A DNA stretch of 64,000 nt from Lachnospiraceae bacterium (GTDB taxonomy: Bacteria > Bacillota > Clostridia > Lachnospirales > Lachnospiraceae), in assembly GCA_028689585.1 (NCBI GenBank), contig JAQVCW010000006.1:62001-126000 (forward strand). The letters are read 5' to 3'. The translations under genes were made by a program, and so were the position numbers. Below the pieces are notes generated by a model. It saw only the letters and a program-made list of their open reading frames with translations, searched no databases and was not told the DNA's origin. Of this stretch, positions 34,859-43,399 are shown piece after piece; positions within the stretch are counted from its first letter, which is position 1, and each line of letters starts with the position of its first letter.

Positions 34859-36652
34859 ATGAACGATGACATGAATTTTAATCCCATTTCCAAAGACGGA
34901 AGTCAGGAAAATGATACAACAGATAGAAAAGAATATGACAGTGGGTCTGGAAAACATCCGTATGAGGAAAACGATGCAGGCCGGTCAGAGCCAGACGCAT
35001 ATGAAATAGATTATGCAGCACAGCCGGAAAAAGAAACAGACGGCGTAAACGATGCGGTTCCGTCCGAAAAAGAAACAGACGGCGTAAACGATGCGGTTCC
35101 GTCCGAAAAAGAAACAGACGGCATAAACGATGCGGTTCAGCCGGAAAAAGAAACAGACGGCATAGACGATGCGGTTCGGCCGGAAAAAGAAACAGATGAC
35201 GTAAACGATGAGAACCAGCCGGAAAATGAGCCGTACGACAGATACTATTCAAATCAGAATAACGAAGAAGTACAGAGCAGCAGGGAGCCGCAGAACGACA
35301 GCGGTAATATCTATTATTTTCATCAGGAGAATGAGCAGAGAGATGAAAATAAAAACGGTTCCAGCCATTTGAAAATGGGCGGCGTAGTTGCACTGGGAAT
35401 TGTGACCGCACTGGTTATCGGCAGCCTGATTTATTCTTTTCAGGGAAATAATCGTATCGTCTGGCCAACGGCAGAGGAGGAGAGCTCTGCAGCGAACCGG
35501 CTGGTGCTGGGAAACAGCCAGAGTGAGAATGAAGTGACGCAGGAAAAACAACTGCAAAGCCAGAGCACTGCCCCAAAAGGATCTCTGGATGTATCAGATG
35601 TGGTGGCAGCTACGATGCCGGGCATCGTATCCATCACCAGTGAATCGGTGCAGGAAGTAGAATATTTCTTTTATGGAACTTATGAGATTCCTAGCGAAAG
35701 CGCGGGATCAGGCATTATTATCGCTCAGAGTGATACCGAACTGCTGATCGCCACCAACTATCATGTGGTGGACGGAGCAGATTCTCTGACGGTGTGCTTT
35801 AGTACAGAGGATACCGAGGATGCAATTGTGTCCGCCAATGTGAAGGGCACAGACGCAGAACAGGATCTGGCCGTGATCGCAGTGAAGCTGAACGATATTT
35901 CGGATGAAGTTTTGAGTCAGATCCGAATTGTTTCCCTGGGAGATTCGGACAGCCTGCAGGTAGGACAGCGGGCCATTGCCATTGGCAATGCACTTGGGTA
36001 TGGGCAGTCAGTGACAGCGGGCATCGTCAGTGCCCTGAACCGTTCGCTGACCATTGATAATGTGGAAAGCACCTTTATACAGACGGATGCGGCCATCAAT
36101 TTTGGAAACAGCGGCGGTGCGCTGCTCAATGCTTCCGGAGAAGTGATTGGCATTAATTCTGCAAAGGCAACCTCCTCGGGTGTGGAAGGAATGGGATATG
36201 CCATTCCGATCAATGCGGCAAAGCCTATTCTGGAAGATCTGATAAATAAGGTGACAAGGGAAAAGGTGGATGCATCAGAAAAGGGAAGTCTTGGAATCGA
36301 TGCAAAAAGTGTATCCCAGGAAGCCCAACAGGTGTATAATATTCCGGCAGGCGCTTTTGTATATAAAGTAGAACAGGGAGCCGCAGCAGATGAGGCCGGA
36401 ATTATACAGGGCGATATTATTATCAAAATGGATGGAACGAGAATCAACAGTGCAGATGCACTGGAGAACTTATTGAATTATTATAAGGAAGGTGAGACCG
36501 TTGAAGTGGTATATGAAACAGGCGGCAGCGGTTCTTATCGGGAAAAGACAGTATCAGTGACATTGCAGGCAGCGGCATCGGAGAATAACAGTGATCCATA
36601 TCCCTATCAGATGCCAGGCTATGGCAACGGCGGTTTTCCGGGCGGCTTTTAA
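34859..36652 (+). CDS. htrA: HtrA/DegP family membrane-anchored serine protease with PDZ domain
   Basis: 597 residues. The cytoplasmic N-terminus (about 170 residues) is acidic and holds five 13-residue repeats (residues 57-121, EKETDGVNDAVPS type). One membrane helix follows (VVALGIVTALVIGSLIYSF), then a trypsin-like protease domain with triad His302 (NYHVVDG), Asp336 (QDLAVI) and Ser418 (GNSGGAL), and one PDZ domain (about 480-575). The start at 34859 has GAGGAG 10 nt upstream. It degrades or refolds damaged exported proteins. The C-terminus ends in a Gly/Pro/Tyr-rich tail. Confidence 0.93.
   Translation: MNDDMNFNPISKDGSQENDTTDRKEYDSGSGKHPYEENDAGRSEPDAYEIDYAAQPEKETDGVNDAVPSEKETDGVNDAVPSEKETDGINDAVQPEKETDGIDDAVRPEKETDDVNDENQPENEPYDRYYSNQNNEEVQSSREPQNDSGNIYYFHQENEQRDENKNGSSHLKMGGVVALGIVTALVIGSLIYSFQGNNRIVWPTAEEESSAANRLVLGNSQSENEVTQEKQLQSQSTAPKGSLDVSDVVAATMPGIVSITSESVQEVEYFFYGTYEIPSESAGSGIIIAQSDTELLIATNYHVVDGADSLTVCFSTEDTEDAIVSANVKGTDAEQDLAVIAVKLNDISDEVLSQIRIVSLGDSDSLQVGQRAIAIGNALGYGQSVTAGIVSALNRSLTIDNVESTFIQTDAAINFGNSGGALLNASGEVIGINSAKATSSGVEGMGYAIPINAAKPILEDLINKVTREKVDASEKGSLGIDAKSVSQEAQQVYNIPAGAFVYKVEQGAAADEAGIIQGDIIIKMDGTRINSADALENLLNYYKEGETVEVVYETGGSGSYREKTVSVTLQAAASENNSDPYPYQMPGYGNGGFPGGF
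35027..35221 (+). repeat. 39-bp coding tandem repeat in htrA
   Basis: Five consecutive 39-bp units encode EKETDGVNDAVPS and close variants; the first two units are almost identical in DNA, and the last two drift. The repeats lie in the cytoplasmic N-terminal segment. Confidence 0.85.
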
Positions 36653-36719
36653 CCTTTTTGGATGCAGAAGTCTTCCGGATGGAACGCGGAACTGTTTTTG
36701 AACTACCAAAGGAGAGAAC

Positions 36720-38111
36720 ATGGCAGAAAATGACAACAGGGAGATAACAAACTCAGAGCAGGATTCATACGAAAAGGTTTGCTTTATGTGTCACCGCACT
36801 GAGAGCAAGGCGGGAAAGATGATTGACCTTCCGGGGAATATCACGATTTGTCCGGATTGTATGCAGAAAGCATTTGACACAATGAATCGTTCTGATATGT
36901 CAATAAAGGACATGATGGATCTGCAGAATCTGCCGAATATCAGTATGATCAATCTGGCGGATCTGCAGAATGGAATGCCGAAGCAGCAGAAGATAAAAAA
37001 GAAAAAAGAGGAAAATAAGGAGCCGCAGAAGGTATTTGATATCAAGTCAATCCCGGTTCCCTCCAAGATCAAGGCCAGTCTGGACGAGTATGTGATTGGT
37101 CAGAGCTACGCAAAAAAAGTGGTATCTGTAGCAGTTTATAATCATTACAAGAGAGTATATACGAATACCATGGACGAAATCGAAATAGAGAAGTCCAATA
37201 TGCTGATGATTGGGCCTACCGGATGCGGAAAGACCTATCTGGTCAAGACACTGGCCAGGCTGCTGGACGTTCCTCTGGCGATTGCGGATGCCACATCCCT
37301 GACGGAGGCCGGATATATCGGCGATGATATCGAGAGCGTGATTTCCAAGCTGCTGGCGGCAGCGGACAACGATGTGGAAAAGGCTGAACGGGGAATCGTA
37401 TTTATTGATGAGATCGATAAAATTGCCAAAAAGAAAAATACGAATCAAAGAGATGTAAGCGGCGAGTCGGTGCAGCAGGGAATGTTGAAGCTGCTGGAAG
37501 GTGCTGAGGTAGAAGTGCCGGTGGGCGCCACCAGTAAAAATGCCATGGTTCCCATGACCACGGTGAATACCAGAAACATTCTGTTTATCTGCGGCGGTGC
37601 CTTTCCGGGATTGGAAGATATTATTAAGGAGCGCCTGAACAAACAGGCTTCGATTGGCTTTCAGGGGGATTTAAAGGATAAGTATGATGCTGACAATGAC
37701 ATTCTTTCCAAAGTCACATTGGAGGATATCCGCAATTTTGGAATGATACCGGAATTTATCGGACGGCTTCCCATCGTATTTACACTGCAGAGCCTGAACA
37801 AAGACATGCTGGTGAAGATTTTAAAAGAACCGAAAAATGCGATTTTAAAACAATACCAGAAGTTGCTGGAGCTGGATGAGGTCAAACTGGATTTTGAAGA
37901 GGGTGCACTGGAGGCAATTGCCGAGAAGGCCATGGAACGAAAGACCGGAGCGAGAGCACTGCGGGCGATCATCGAAGAATTTATGCTGGATATTATGTAC
38001 GAAATTCCAAAGGACGATAATATTGGAAGAGTCTTGATCACAAGATCGTACATTGAAAATACCGGCGGACCGGTGATAACCATGCGGGGCCTGCTGAGTC
38101 TGGAAGGATAA
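36720..38111 (+). CDS. clpX: ClpX-type AAA+ unfoldase, divergent paralogue
   Basis: 463 residues. N-terminal zinc-binding domain (Cys21, Cys24, Cys44, Cys47), then the AAA+ domain: Walker A MIGPTGCGKT (about residues 162-171), Walker B VFIDEIDK, pore-1 loop GYIG (about 198-201) in place of the usual GYVG, and the ClpP-docking IGF loop at 312-314. The RKH substrate loop of standard ClpX is missing; the matching stretch reads GATSKNAMV (about 268-276). There is no clpP or tig beside it. It may unfold special substrates for ClpP. RBS AAAGGAGAG. Confidence 0.88.
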   Translation: MAENDNREITNSEQDSYEKVCFMCHRTESKAGKMIDLPGNITICPDCMQKAFDTMNRSDMSIKDMMDLQNLPNISMINLADLQNGMPKQQKIKKKKEENKEPQKVFDIKSIPVPSKIKASLDEYVIGQSYAKKVVSVAVYNHYKRVYTNTMDEIEIEKSNMLMIGPTGCGKTYLVKTLARLLDVPLAIADATSLTEAGYIGDDIESVISKLLAAADNDVEKAERGIVFIDEIDKIAKKKNTNQRDVSGESVQQGMLKLLEGAEVEVPVGATSKNAMVPMTTVNTRNILFICGGAFPGLEDIIKERLNKQASIGFQGDLKDKYDADNDILSKVTLEDIRNFGMIPEFIGRLPIVFTLQSLNKDMLVKILKEPKNAILKQYQKLLELDEVKLDFEEGALEAIAEKAMERKTGARALRAIIEEFMLDIMYEIPKDDNIGRVLITRSYIENTGGPVITMRGLLSLEG

Positions 38112-38144
38112 TCCTTTCGTTTTTTGCTGTGCTCCAGTTCTGGA

Positions 38145-38226
38145 GTTACAGTTCAGCCTTGGAATGAGGACGCTTTCCGGGCGGCTGCCCGGAAGCTGTG
38201 CATCAAGTAAAAGGCAGAACTGTAAC
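38145..38226. repeat. Repeat family C, shortened copy
   Basis: GTTCAGCCTTGGAATGAGGA, CTTTCCGGGCGGCTG (to 38187) and CCCGGAAGCTGTGCATCA (38188-38205) are, in reverse orientation, the two outer ends of the large hairpin at 39883-40024 with the middle removed. It is framed by a 10-bp inverted repeat, GTTACAGTTC (38145-38154) and GAACTGTAAC (38217-38226). Confidence 0.75.
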
Positions 38227-38255
38227 GTTCTGGATAGAAAATATGAACGCAAAAG

Positions 38256-38284
38256 TTGACAGAAACTGTCAAAAATGTTATGTT
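38256..38284 (+). promoter_or_regulatory. Predicted strong SigA promoter for rpoD
   Basis: -35 TTGACA (38256-38261, consensus), 17-bp spacer, -10 TATGTT (38279-38284) with an upstream TG giving an extended -10. The leader is about 25 nt. Confidence 0.8.
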
Positions 38285-38312
38285 TAAATGTACTGAGAGG
38301 AGAACGGAATAT

Positions 38313-39443
38313 ATGAATGAGGCACAGGAACAATTTTTAAAAACTCTGACCGGTCTGGTAGAACTGGCAAAGAGTAAAAAGAATATTCTGGAATATGATG
38401 AGATTCTCAAGGCATTTGAAAACGTTGAGTTGACGGAAGATAAGATGGATGATATCCTGGAATATCTGGAAAAACATAATATTGATATTCTTCAGGGAAA
38501 ATCACCGGAAGAATCGGCAGATAATCTCCTCCTGGAAACAGAGGACGAGGAGCTTCTTCTGAATGAGGAAGAAGAGGTAGAGATCATTGAGGATGTGGAT
38601 GTGCTGGAAGGTGTCAGCACGGAAGATCCGGTACGTATGTATTTGAAAGAAATCGGCAATGTCCCGCTGCTCAACAGCGATGAAGAAGTAGAGCTGGCGA
38701 AGCGGGTAGAGGCTGGTGATGAAGAAGCGAAAAAGAAACTGACAGAGGCCAATCTGCGTCTGGTAGTCAGCATTGCAAAAAAATATGTGGGCCGCGGTAT
38801 GCCTTTTCTGGATCTGATTCAGGAGGGGAATATGGGGCTTATGAAGGCTGTAGATAAGTTTGATTATACCAAGGGATATAAGTTCAGTACATATGCGACC
38901 TGGTGGATTCGTCAGGCAATTACCAGGGGCATAGCGGATACAGGCAGAACGATCCGGGTACCGGTGCATATGGTGGAGACCATCAATAAGACGCTGCGTA
39001 TGACCAGGACACTGCTGCAGGAGCTGGGAAGAGAACCGACTCCGGAGGAAGTGGCGGACCGTCTTGGGGTTCCGGTTTCCAGAGTGCGTGAGGTACTGAA
39101 GATTTCCAGAGATCCGGTTTCTCTGGATACTCCGATCGGAGAAGAGGACGACAGCCATCTGGGTGATTTCATCGAGGATGATACTGCCCTGTCCCCGGCG
39201 GATTCAGCCGCTTTTTCCATGCTGAGAGAAGAATTGAGCACAGCGCTGGAGTCACTGACAGAAAGAGAACGCCAGGTGGTGCGCCTTCGTTTTGGACTGG
39301 AAGACGGCAGAGCCAGAACCCTGGAGGAAGTAGGCAAGGAATTTAACGTAACCAGAGAGCGTATCCGCCAGATCGAAGCCAAGGCGCTTCGCAAGCTGCG
39401 CCATCCTTCTAGAAGCAAACGTCTGAAAGACTTTCTGGCGTAA
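38313..39443 (+). CDS. rpoD: RNA polymerase primary sigma factor RpoD (SigA)
   Basis: 376 residues. Region 1.2 ([16 protein letters not shown]), region 2 with [20 protein letters not shown] and [16 protein letters not shown] (core and -10 binding), region 3, and region 4 with the helix-turn-helix [27 protein letters not shown]. The length and full set of regions fit the vegetative sigma factor of Clostridia. The start at 38313 has GAGAGGAGAA upstream; the frame is open from 38256. The usual neighbour dnaG is not present upstream; a ClpX paralogue and repeat C are. Confidence 0.95.
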   Translation: MNEAQEQFLKTLTGLVELAKSKKNILEYDEILKAFENVELTEDKMDDILEYLEKHNIDILQGKSPEESADNLLLETEDEELLLNEEEEVEIIEDVDVLEGVSTEDPVRMYLKEIGNVPLLNSDEEVELAKRVEAGDEEAKKKLTEANLRLVVSIAKKYVGRGMPFLDLIQEGNMGLMKAVDKFDYTKGYKFSTYATWWIRQAITRGIADTGRTIRVPVHMVETINKTLRMTRTLLQELGREPTPEEVADRLGVPVSRVREVLKISRDPVSLDTPIGEEDDSHLGDFIEDDTALSPADSAAFSMLREELSTALESLTERERQVVRLRFGLEDGRARTLEEVGKEFNVTRERIRQIEAKALRKLRHPSRSKRLKDFLA

Positions 39444-39574
39444 GAAAACTGCCGGGAGAACAGCAGATATTTTATCTTAAAAGAAGAGAAAGCCTCCGGT
39501 GGACTACAGATCGGTTCGGATGAATTATGCTGGCAAAGCTGCATTTTTATCTGGAAGAGGAAAGGGATACTGCC

Positions 39575-39748
39575 ATGTTTGAACGGGTAGATTATACGGT
39601 GTCGCGCATAGATGGTGACTACGCCTGTCTTTTGCAGAAGGAAGATCCGTCAGCAGAAGAAAAGTGTGTGGCCAGGGCCTTGCTGCCGCCTGAGATATAC
39701 GAGGGTTGCCAGCTAAAGTATGAAATGATGTCCTACGAAATGCTGTAA
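39575..39748 (+). CDS. Small protein, DUF3006-like
   Basis: A 57-residue protein beginning MFERVDYTVSRIDGDYACLL, with a short beta-rich pattern and an LLPPEIYEG stretch, similar to what I remember of DUF3006 proteins. The start at 39575 is preceded by GGAAAGGG at 8 nt; the frame is also open from an ATG at 39527. It follows rpoD on the same strand after about 130 bp. Function unknown. Confidence 0.55.
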   Translation: MFERVDYTVSRIDGDYACLLQKEDPSAEEKCVARALLPPEIYEGCQLKYEMMSYEML

Positions 39749-39821
39749 TGGAATCATAAGGGCTGCAATAAAAAGGTCTTATTTCGGAGACTGAGCGTTT
39801 CCGGATTTAAAAGAATATAAC

Positions 39822-39883
39822 AAAAAAGAAAACCATGGGAAACGGTCTGAGAAGCAGCCGGATTTTTATGGTTTTCTTTTTTT
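39822..39883 (+). terminator. Rho-independent terminator after rpoD and the small gene
   Basis: AAAAAAGAAAACCAT (from 39822) pairs with ATGGTTTTCTTTTTTT (39868-39883), with a loop of about 32 nt. It ends in a run of seven T. Confidence 0.75.
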
Positions 39884-40024
39884 GATGCACAGCTTCCGGG
39901 CGGCTGCTCCAGGTATGCCGCAGGTGCATTTGCAGAAAGCCTTAGATGCTCTTGGCTTTCGAAACAGCACCTGCGGCATACCAGGAGCAGCCGCCCGGAA
40001 AGTGTCTTCATTCCAAAGCTGAAC
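39883..40024. repeat. Repeat family C, full copy: hairpin element with 35-bp arms
   Basis: The left arm 39893-39927 (CTTCCGGGCGGCTGCTCC...GCAGGTGC) pairs with the right arm 39967-40002 with one mismatch and one bulge. The 39-nt loop carries its own hairpin, GAAAGCC and GGCTTTC. Flanking ends (TGATGCACAG, GTGTCTTCATTCCAAAGCTGAAC) recur in the short copy at 38151-38205. No open frame of note lies in it. The gap from 39749 to 40260 has no gene: it holds the terminator, this element, a promoter and a long leader. Confidence 0.85.
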
Positions 40025-40062
40025 GGTACCTACCTATAACACAAACGATCAAACAATATCAC

Positions 40063-40091
40063 TTTTCAAATGATTTCACAAATGTTATACT
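40063..40091 (+). promoter_or_regulatory. Predicted promoter for the sulfite-reductase-like gene
   Basis: -35 TTTTCA (40063-40068), 17-bp spacer, -10 TATACT (40086-40091). Transcription would give a leader of about 165 nt. Confidence 0.55.
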
Positions 40092-40097
40092 ATATTT

Positions 40098-40260
40098 CAG
40101 AGATAAAAAGCGGAAGAGCGTTTTTGGCCTTTCATAGAGCAGTAACCGAAGACGAAGGGGAATAGCTTAACCTTATCAGGCAGCGGAGCGGATTGCAAAT
40201 ATCCGCTTTGGCTCTCAGATTTACTAAAATCAAACAGATAAATTCAGGAGGAAAAGAAAT
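40098..40260 (+). promoter_or_regulatory. Long 5' leader of the sulfite-reductase-like gene, not assigned
   Basis: About 160 nt between the predicted -10 box and the ATG. It contains a 7-bp hairpin, AGCGGAT (40187-40193) with ATCCGCT (40201-40207), and no T-run, so it is not a plain terminator. I could not match it to a T-box, SAM, cobalamin or other riboswitch motif. AGGAGG lies before the start codon. Confidence 0.35.
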
Positions 40261-41193
40261 ATGTCAGCATTAACAGTCAGCGCAGCGGATGAAAAAAGAG
40301 TAAAGGGAATGGGATTTTTAAATAACAGGGGAACCGATGAGTTTTCCGCCCGCATCATCACCGTGAATGGAAAGGTAACTGCTGCCCAGCAGAGATGTAT
40401 CGCAGACGCAGCGGAGAAGTTTGGAAATGGAAATGTGACCTTTACGACACGGCTTACCGTGGAAGTACAGGGGATACCCTATGATAAGATCGAAGCATTT
40501 CAGGAATACATTGCAAAAGAAGGGCTGGAGACCGGCGGCACCGGTTCTGTAGTGCGTCCGGTGGTTTCCTGCAAAGGCACAACCTGCCAGTATGGTCTGC
40601 TGGATTCCTTTGCCATATCGGAAGAGATCCATGAGCGATTTTACAAAGGCTATCATACCGTAAAGCTGCCTCACAAATTCAAGATTGCAGTAGGGGGCTG
40701 TCCGAATAACTGTGTAAAACCGGATTTGAATGACCTGGGTATTGTTGGCCGGAGAATTCCGAATTTCGATGAGGCTTCCTGTAAAGGCTGCAAAAAATGT
40801 ACCATCGCGGCAGCCTGTCCCGTTGGAGCCGCCAGGGTGGAAGACGGGGTATTGAAAATAGAGAAAGACATCTGTAATAACTGCGGACGCTGTATCGGAA
40901 AATGCCGTTTTGACTCGATTGAGGATGGGACTAATGGATATAAAATCTATATTGGCGGACGCTGGGGCAAAAAGATTGCCCGGGGGAAAGCGCTGAACCA
41001 GGTGTTTACTTCCAGGGAAGAGGCTTTGAATGTGATCGAAAAAGCGATCCTGCTGTTTTGCGAGCAGGGAGAAACCGGCGAACGTTTTGCCGAAACCATC
41101 GAACGCCTGGGCTTTGAAAATGTGGAGAAACAACTGCTGGCAGATGATCTGCTGGAGCGAAAACAGGAAATTTTGGATGCGAAGCTGCATTAG
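40261..41193 (+). CDS. Siroheme and 4Fe-4S sulfite/nitrite reductase family protein (AsrC-like)
   Basis: 310 residues. The N-terminal ferredoxin-like half domain is followed by the siroheme/4Fe-4S site (Cys104 and Cys109 in CKGTTC; Cys147 and Cys151 in GGCPNNC) and two inserted 4Fe-4S ferredoxin motifs (CKGCKKC...C and CNNCGRC...C). This is the layout of the small catalytic subunit of anaerobic sulfite reductases. No asrA or asrB lies next to it, so its electron donor must come from elsewhere or it has another six-electron substrate. AGGAGG RBS. Confidence 0.85.
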   Translation: MSALTVSAADEKRVKGMGFLNNRGTDEFSARIITVNGKVTAAQQRCIADAAEKFGNGNVTFTTRLTVEVQGIPYDKIEAFQEYIAKEGLETGGTGSVVRPVVSCKGTTCQYGLLDSFAISEEIHERFYKGYHTVKLPHKFKIAVGGCPNNCVKPDLNDLGIVGRRIPNFDEASCKGCKKCTIAAACPVGAARVEDGVLKIEKDICNNCGRCIGKCRFDSIEDGTNGYKIYIGGRWGKKIARGKALNQVFTSREEALNVIEKAILLFCEQGETGERFAETIERLGFENVEKQLLADDLLERKQEILDAKLH

Positions 41194-41198
41194 GGAGA

Positions 41199-41226
41199 CA
41201 TGGGACGAAAGAACCGTCCCCGTTCT
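41199..41226. repeat. Repeat family B, partial copy
   Basis: GGGACGAAAGAACCGTCCCC lies in the 70-bp gap between the sulfite-reductase-like gene and pelD. It is a short hairpin made from one GGGGACGGTTCT module and a remnant. Confidence 0.6.
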
Positions 41227-41263
41227 GACGCCTGTTTTGACGGACTGGGGGAACATAAGATAA

Positions 41264-43399
41264 ATGGCAGAAGTATTAATTACGGGAAATATTTCATTTA
41301 TAACAGAAGAATTCCTGGAAGCTGCATTTCCATATGATCACGTTGTGATTGCGGGGGATGGAGATCTGTATCTGAAGAAAAACAGACAGATTTCTATTTA
41401 TCCGATTCCTGTATTGGATGCCAGCTTTGAGGATCTGTTCCAGTCCCATGATTTTTCGCGGGTTATCTATTTTTCAGATTATCTGGAACTCCATGGATCA
41501 CCGTTTGGGGAGCTGGAAAAGGCAAAAGCTCTGTTTCGGGCGTGCAGGAAAATCCATCTTTCTCAAAACCAGAATGAACCTCAGATTGTTTATATTACTT
41601 CCATTGATGTAACGGCCGATGTGCAGACCTCTAAGGTGGTGGTTCTGCGTGCCTGTGAGGAACTGTGCGAATATTACAGGACAAAATATCACCTTCCGGT
41701 CAAGGTGGTCCGCAGCCCTTATCTGATGCAGGATGATAAGATGGACAGCTATCTGAACCGGCTGTTTCGGCAGATGGATTCCGAGGGACGGGTGGTGATG
41801 GAAGAGACAAAGGAGCAGGACTGCAATTATCTGAGTGTGGAGGATCTGGGAGAATTTCTGTACCGCTTTTTGGATCATTGGGACAATGAAGTGCAGATTG
41901 TGAATCTGCCGCCGGGATTTCGCTATACATTTGGAGATCTGGGAAATGCATTTTTAAAATTGAAATCGGGCATAACTGTAGAATACAGCGGAAAAGTGGC
42001 CTGTTTTCAATATCATATCGAAACAAAAACAGCGCGAAAAGAATACGGGTGGTTTGCGAAAAACAGCCTGCTGGATGCACTGCCCCGGTTGTATGCTCAT
42101 TATGAAAGCCACAAAGAAAAACCCCTCGGGCGGCTGGAGCGGCTGCGAAAATTCTATCAGGCGCATACCCTCTGGCTGAAAGGGCTGGAGCTCCTGCTGG
42201 GCTTCGGGCTGGTGGAGCTGATACATTATCAGTTGGGAACCAATGTTCAGTTTGCGCTGGTAGACATCCGGCTGATTTTTATCGTCATAATGGCATGTAC
42301 TCATGGAGTCAATATGGGGCTGGCGGCTTCCGTGCTGGAGGGTGTGTCTATTGTGCTGGCTTATCAGAGCCAGGGGATGGACTGGCGTGTGCTTTTTTAT
42401 GAGCCGGTGAACTGGATCGTGTTTATCTGGTACATGGTAATCGGAGCAGCCTGTGGATATATCCGCGACAAACGGGCAACGGAGCTGGAATTTGCTCAAA
42501 AGGATTATGCGCTTCTGGATGAGAAATATCATTATATTCATCAGGTCTATGAGGATACTTCACGCCATAAGCAGCAGTACCGGAAACAGATCATCGGTTC
42601 CAGGGACAGCTTTGGCAAGATTTTTGAAGTGACCAGAAAACTGGATGATGTGATGCCGGATCATGTATTCGAAGAGGCGCTGGCGGCACTGGAGGAGGTA
42701 CTGGAAAATAAGACCATTGCGATCTATTCCGTGTGCCAGAACCAGCAGTTTGCCCGTTTGAATGTGGCTTCTCATCTTTTGAATCATAGAATTTCCAAAA
42801 CGCTGCTGCTTCAGGAGATTGCCCTGGCGGTGCCGACCATCCGAAAAGGCGAGGTATGGAGAAACAGAGATCTGAATCCTTCTTATCCGTCTTATCTGGC
42901 GGGCATCTGCAAAGGGGAAGAGCTGGCGGCTATTGTCTGCGTTTATCAGGCAGAGTATGATCAGATGGATCTGTATTACTCAAACCTGATTCAGGTGCTG
43001 GCCGGATTGATTCAGATATCCCTTTATCGTGCCATCGAATATACTGAGGCCACGCGGTCAGCCCAGTATGAGGAAGATACGGATATCATGAGAGCAGAAC
43101 CGTTTCAGAGATTATGCCGGAGAAAAGCCTCCATGCAGGAAAGCGGTGTGGCATCTGCAGTACTGCTGAGGATAAATGGACCGGGACCTCTTACGATGAT
43201 GCAGCTTGTGGGGCTGGAAAAACGGATCCGGGATACGGATGTCATCGGGAGGGGCCGAAATGGTAAGCTCTATCTGCTGCTGAACCAGGTGGATGACAGG
43301 AGCCTGGAGCTGGTGCTGGGACGGCTGAATGTTCCGGGGCTCACTTTTGATCCGATAGAACTGGAGCTGTCAGAGGTATGGGAGGAAAAAGAATGCTAG
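41264..43399 (+). CDS. pelD: PelD-like c-di-GMP effector with N-terminal degenerate epimerase-like domain
   Basis: 711 residues. Residues 1-270 look like an NAD-dependent epimerase fold with a broken glycine motif (LITGNISFITEEF) and no YxxxK pair. Membrane segments lie at about 300-405, then a short coiled stretch, a GAF-like domain (about 440-590) and a degenerate GGDEF domain. There RDTD (656-659) sits exactly 5 residues before RNGKL, which replaces GGDEF; this is the spacing of the c-di-GMP I-site. PelD senses c-di-GMP to switch on Pel polymerisation. First gene of a nine-gene overlapping operon; weak RBS (GGGGGA, 11-12 nt). Confidence 0.82.
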   Translation: MAEVLITGNISFITEEFLEAAFPYDHVVIAGDGDLYLKKNRQISIYPIPVLDASFEDLFQSHDFSRVIYFSDYLELHGSPFGELEKAKALFRACRKIHLSQNQNEPQIVYITSIDVTADVQTSKVVVLRACEELCEYYRTKYHLPVKVVRSPYLMQDDKMDSYLNRLFRQMDSEGRVVMEETKEQDCNYLSVEDLGEFLYRFLDHWDNEVQIVNLPPGFRYTFGDLGNAFLKLKSGITVEYSGKVACFQYHIETKTARKEYGWFAKNSLLDALPRLYAHYESHKEKPLGRLERLRKFYQAHTLWLKGLELLLGFGLVELIHYQLGTNVQFALVDIRLIFIVIMACTHGVNMGLAASVLEGVSIVLAYQSQGMDWRVLFYEPVNWIVFIWYMVIGAACGYIRDKRATELEFAQKDYALLDEKYHYIHQVYEDTSRHKQQYRKQIIGSRDSFGKIFEVTRKLDDVMPDHVFEEALAALEEVLENKTIAIYSVCQNQQFARLNVASHLLNHRISKTLLLQEIALAVPTIRKGEVWRNRDLNPSYPSYLAGICKGEELAAIVCVYQAEYDQMDLYYSNLIQVLAGLIQISLYRAIEYTEATRSAQYEEDTDIMRAEPFQRLCRRKASMQESGVASAVLLRINGPGPLTMMQLVGLEKRIRDTDVIGRGRNGKLYLLLNQVDDRSLELVLGRLNVPGLTFDPIELELSEVWEEKEC

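Noticed and set aside
39946-40137. Open frame of 63 codons in the gap after rpoD
   Set aside because: It is read from the arm of the family C hairpin and has no RBS.
41194-41263. c-di-GMP riboswitch in front of the pel operon
   Set aside because: The gap is only 70 bp, is partly repeat B, and shows no GEMM-type motif.
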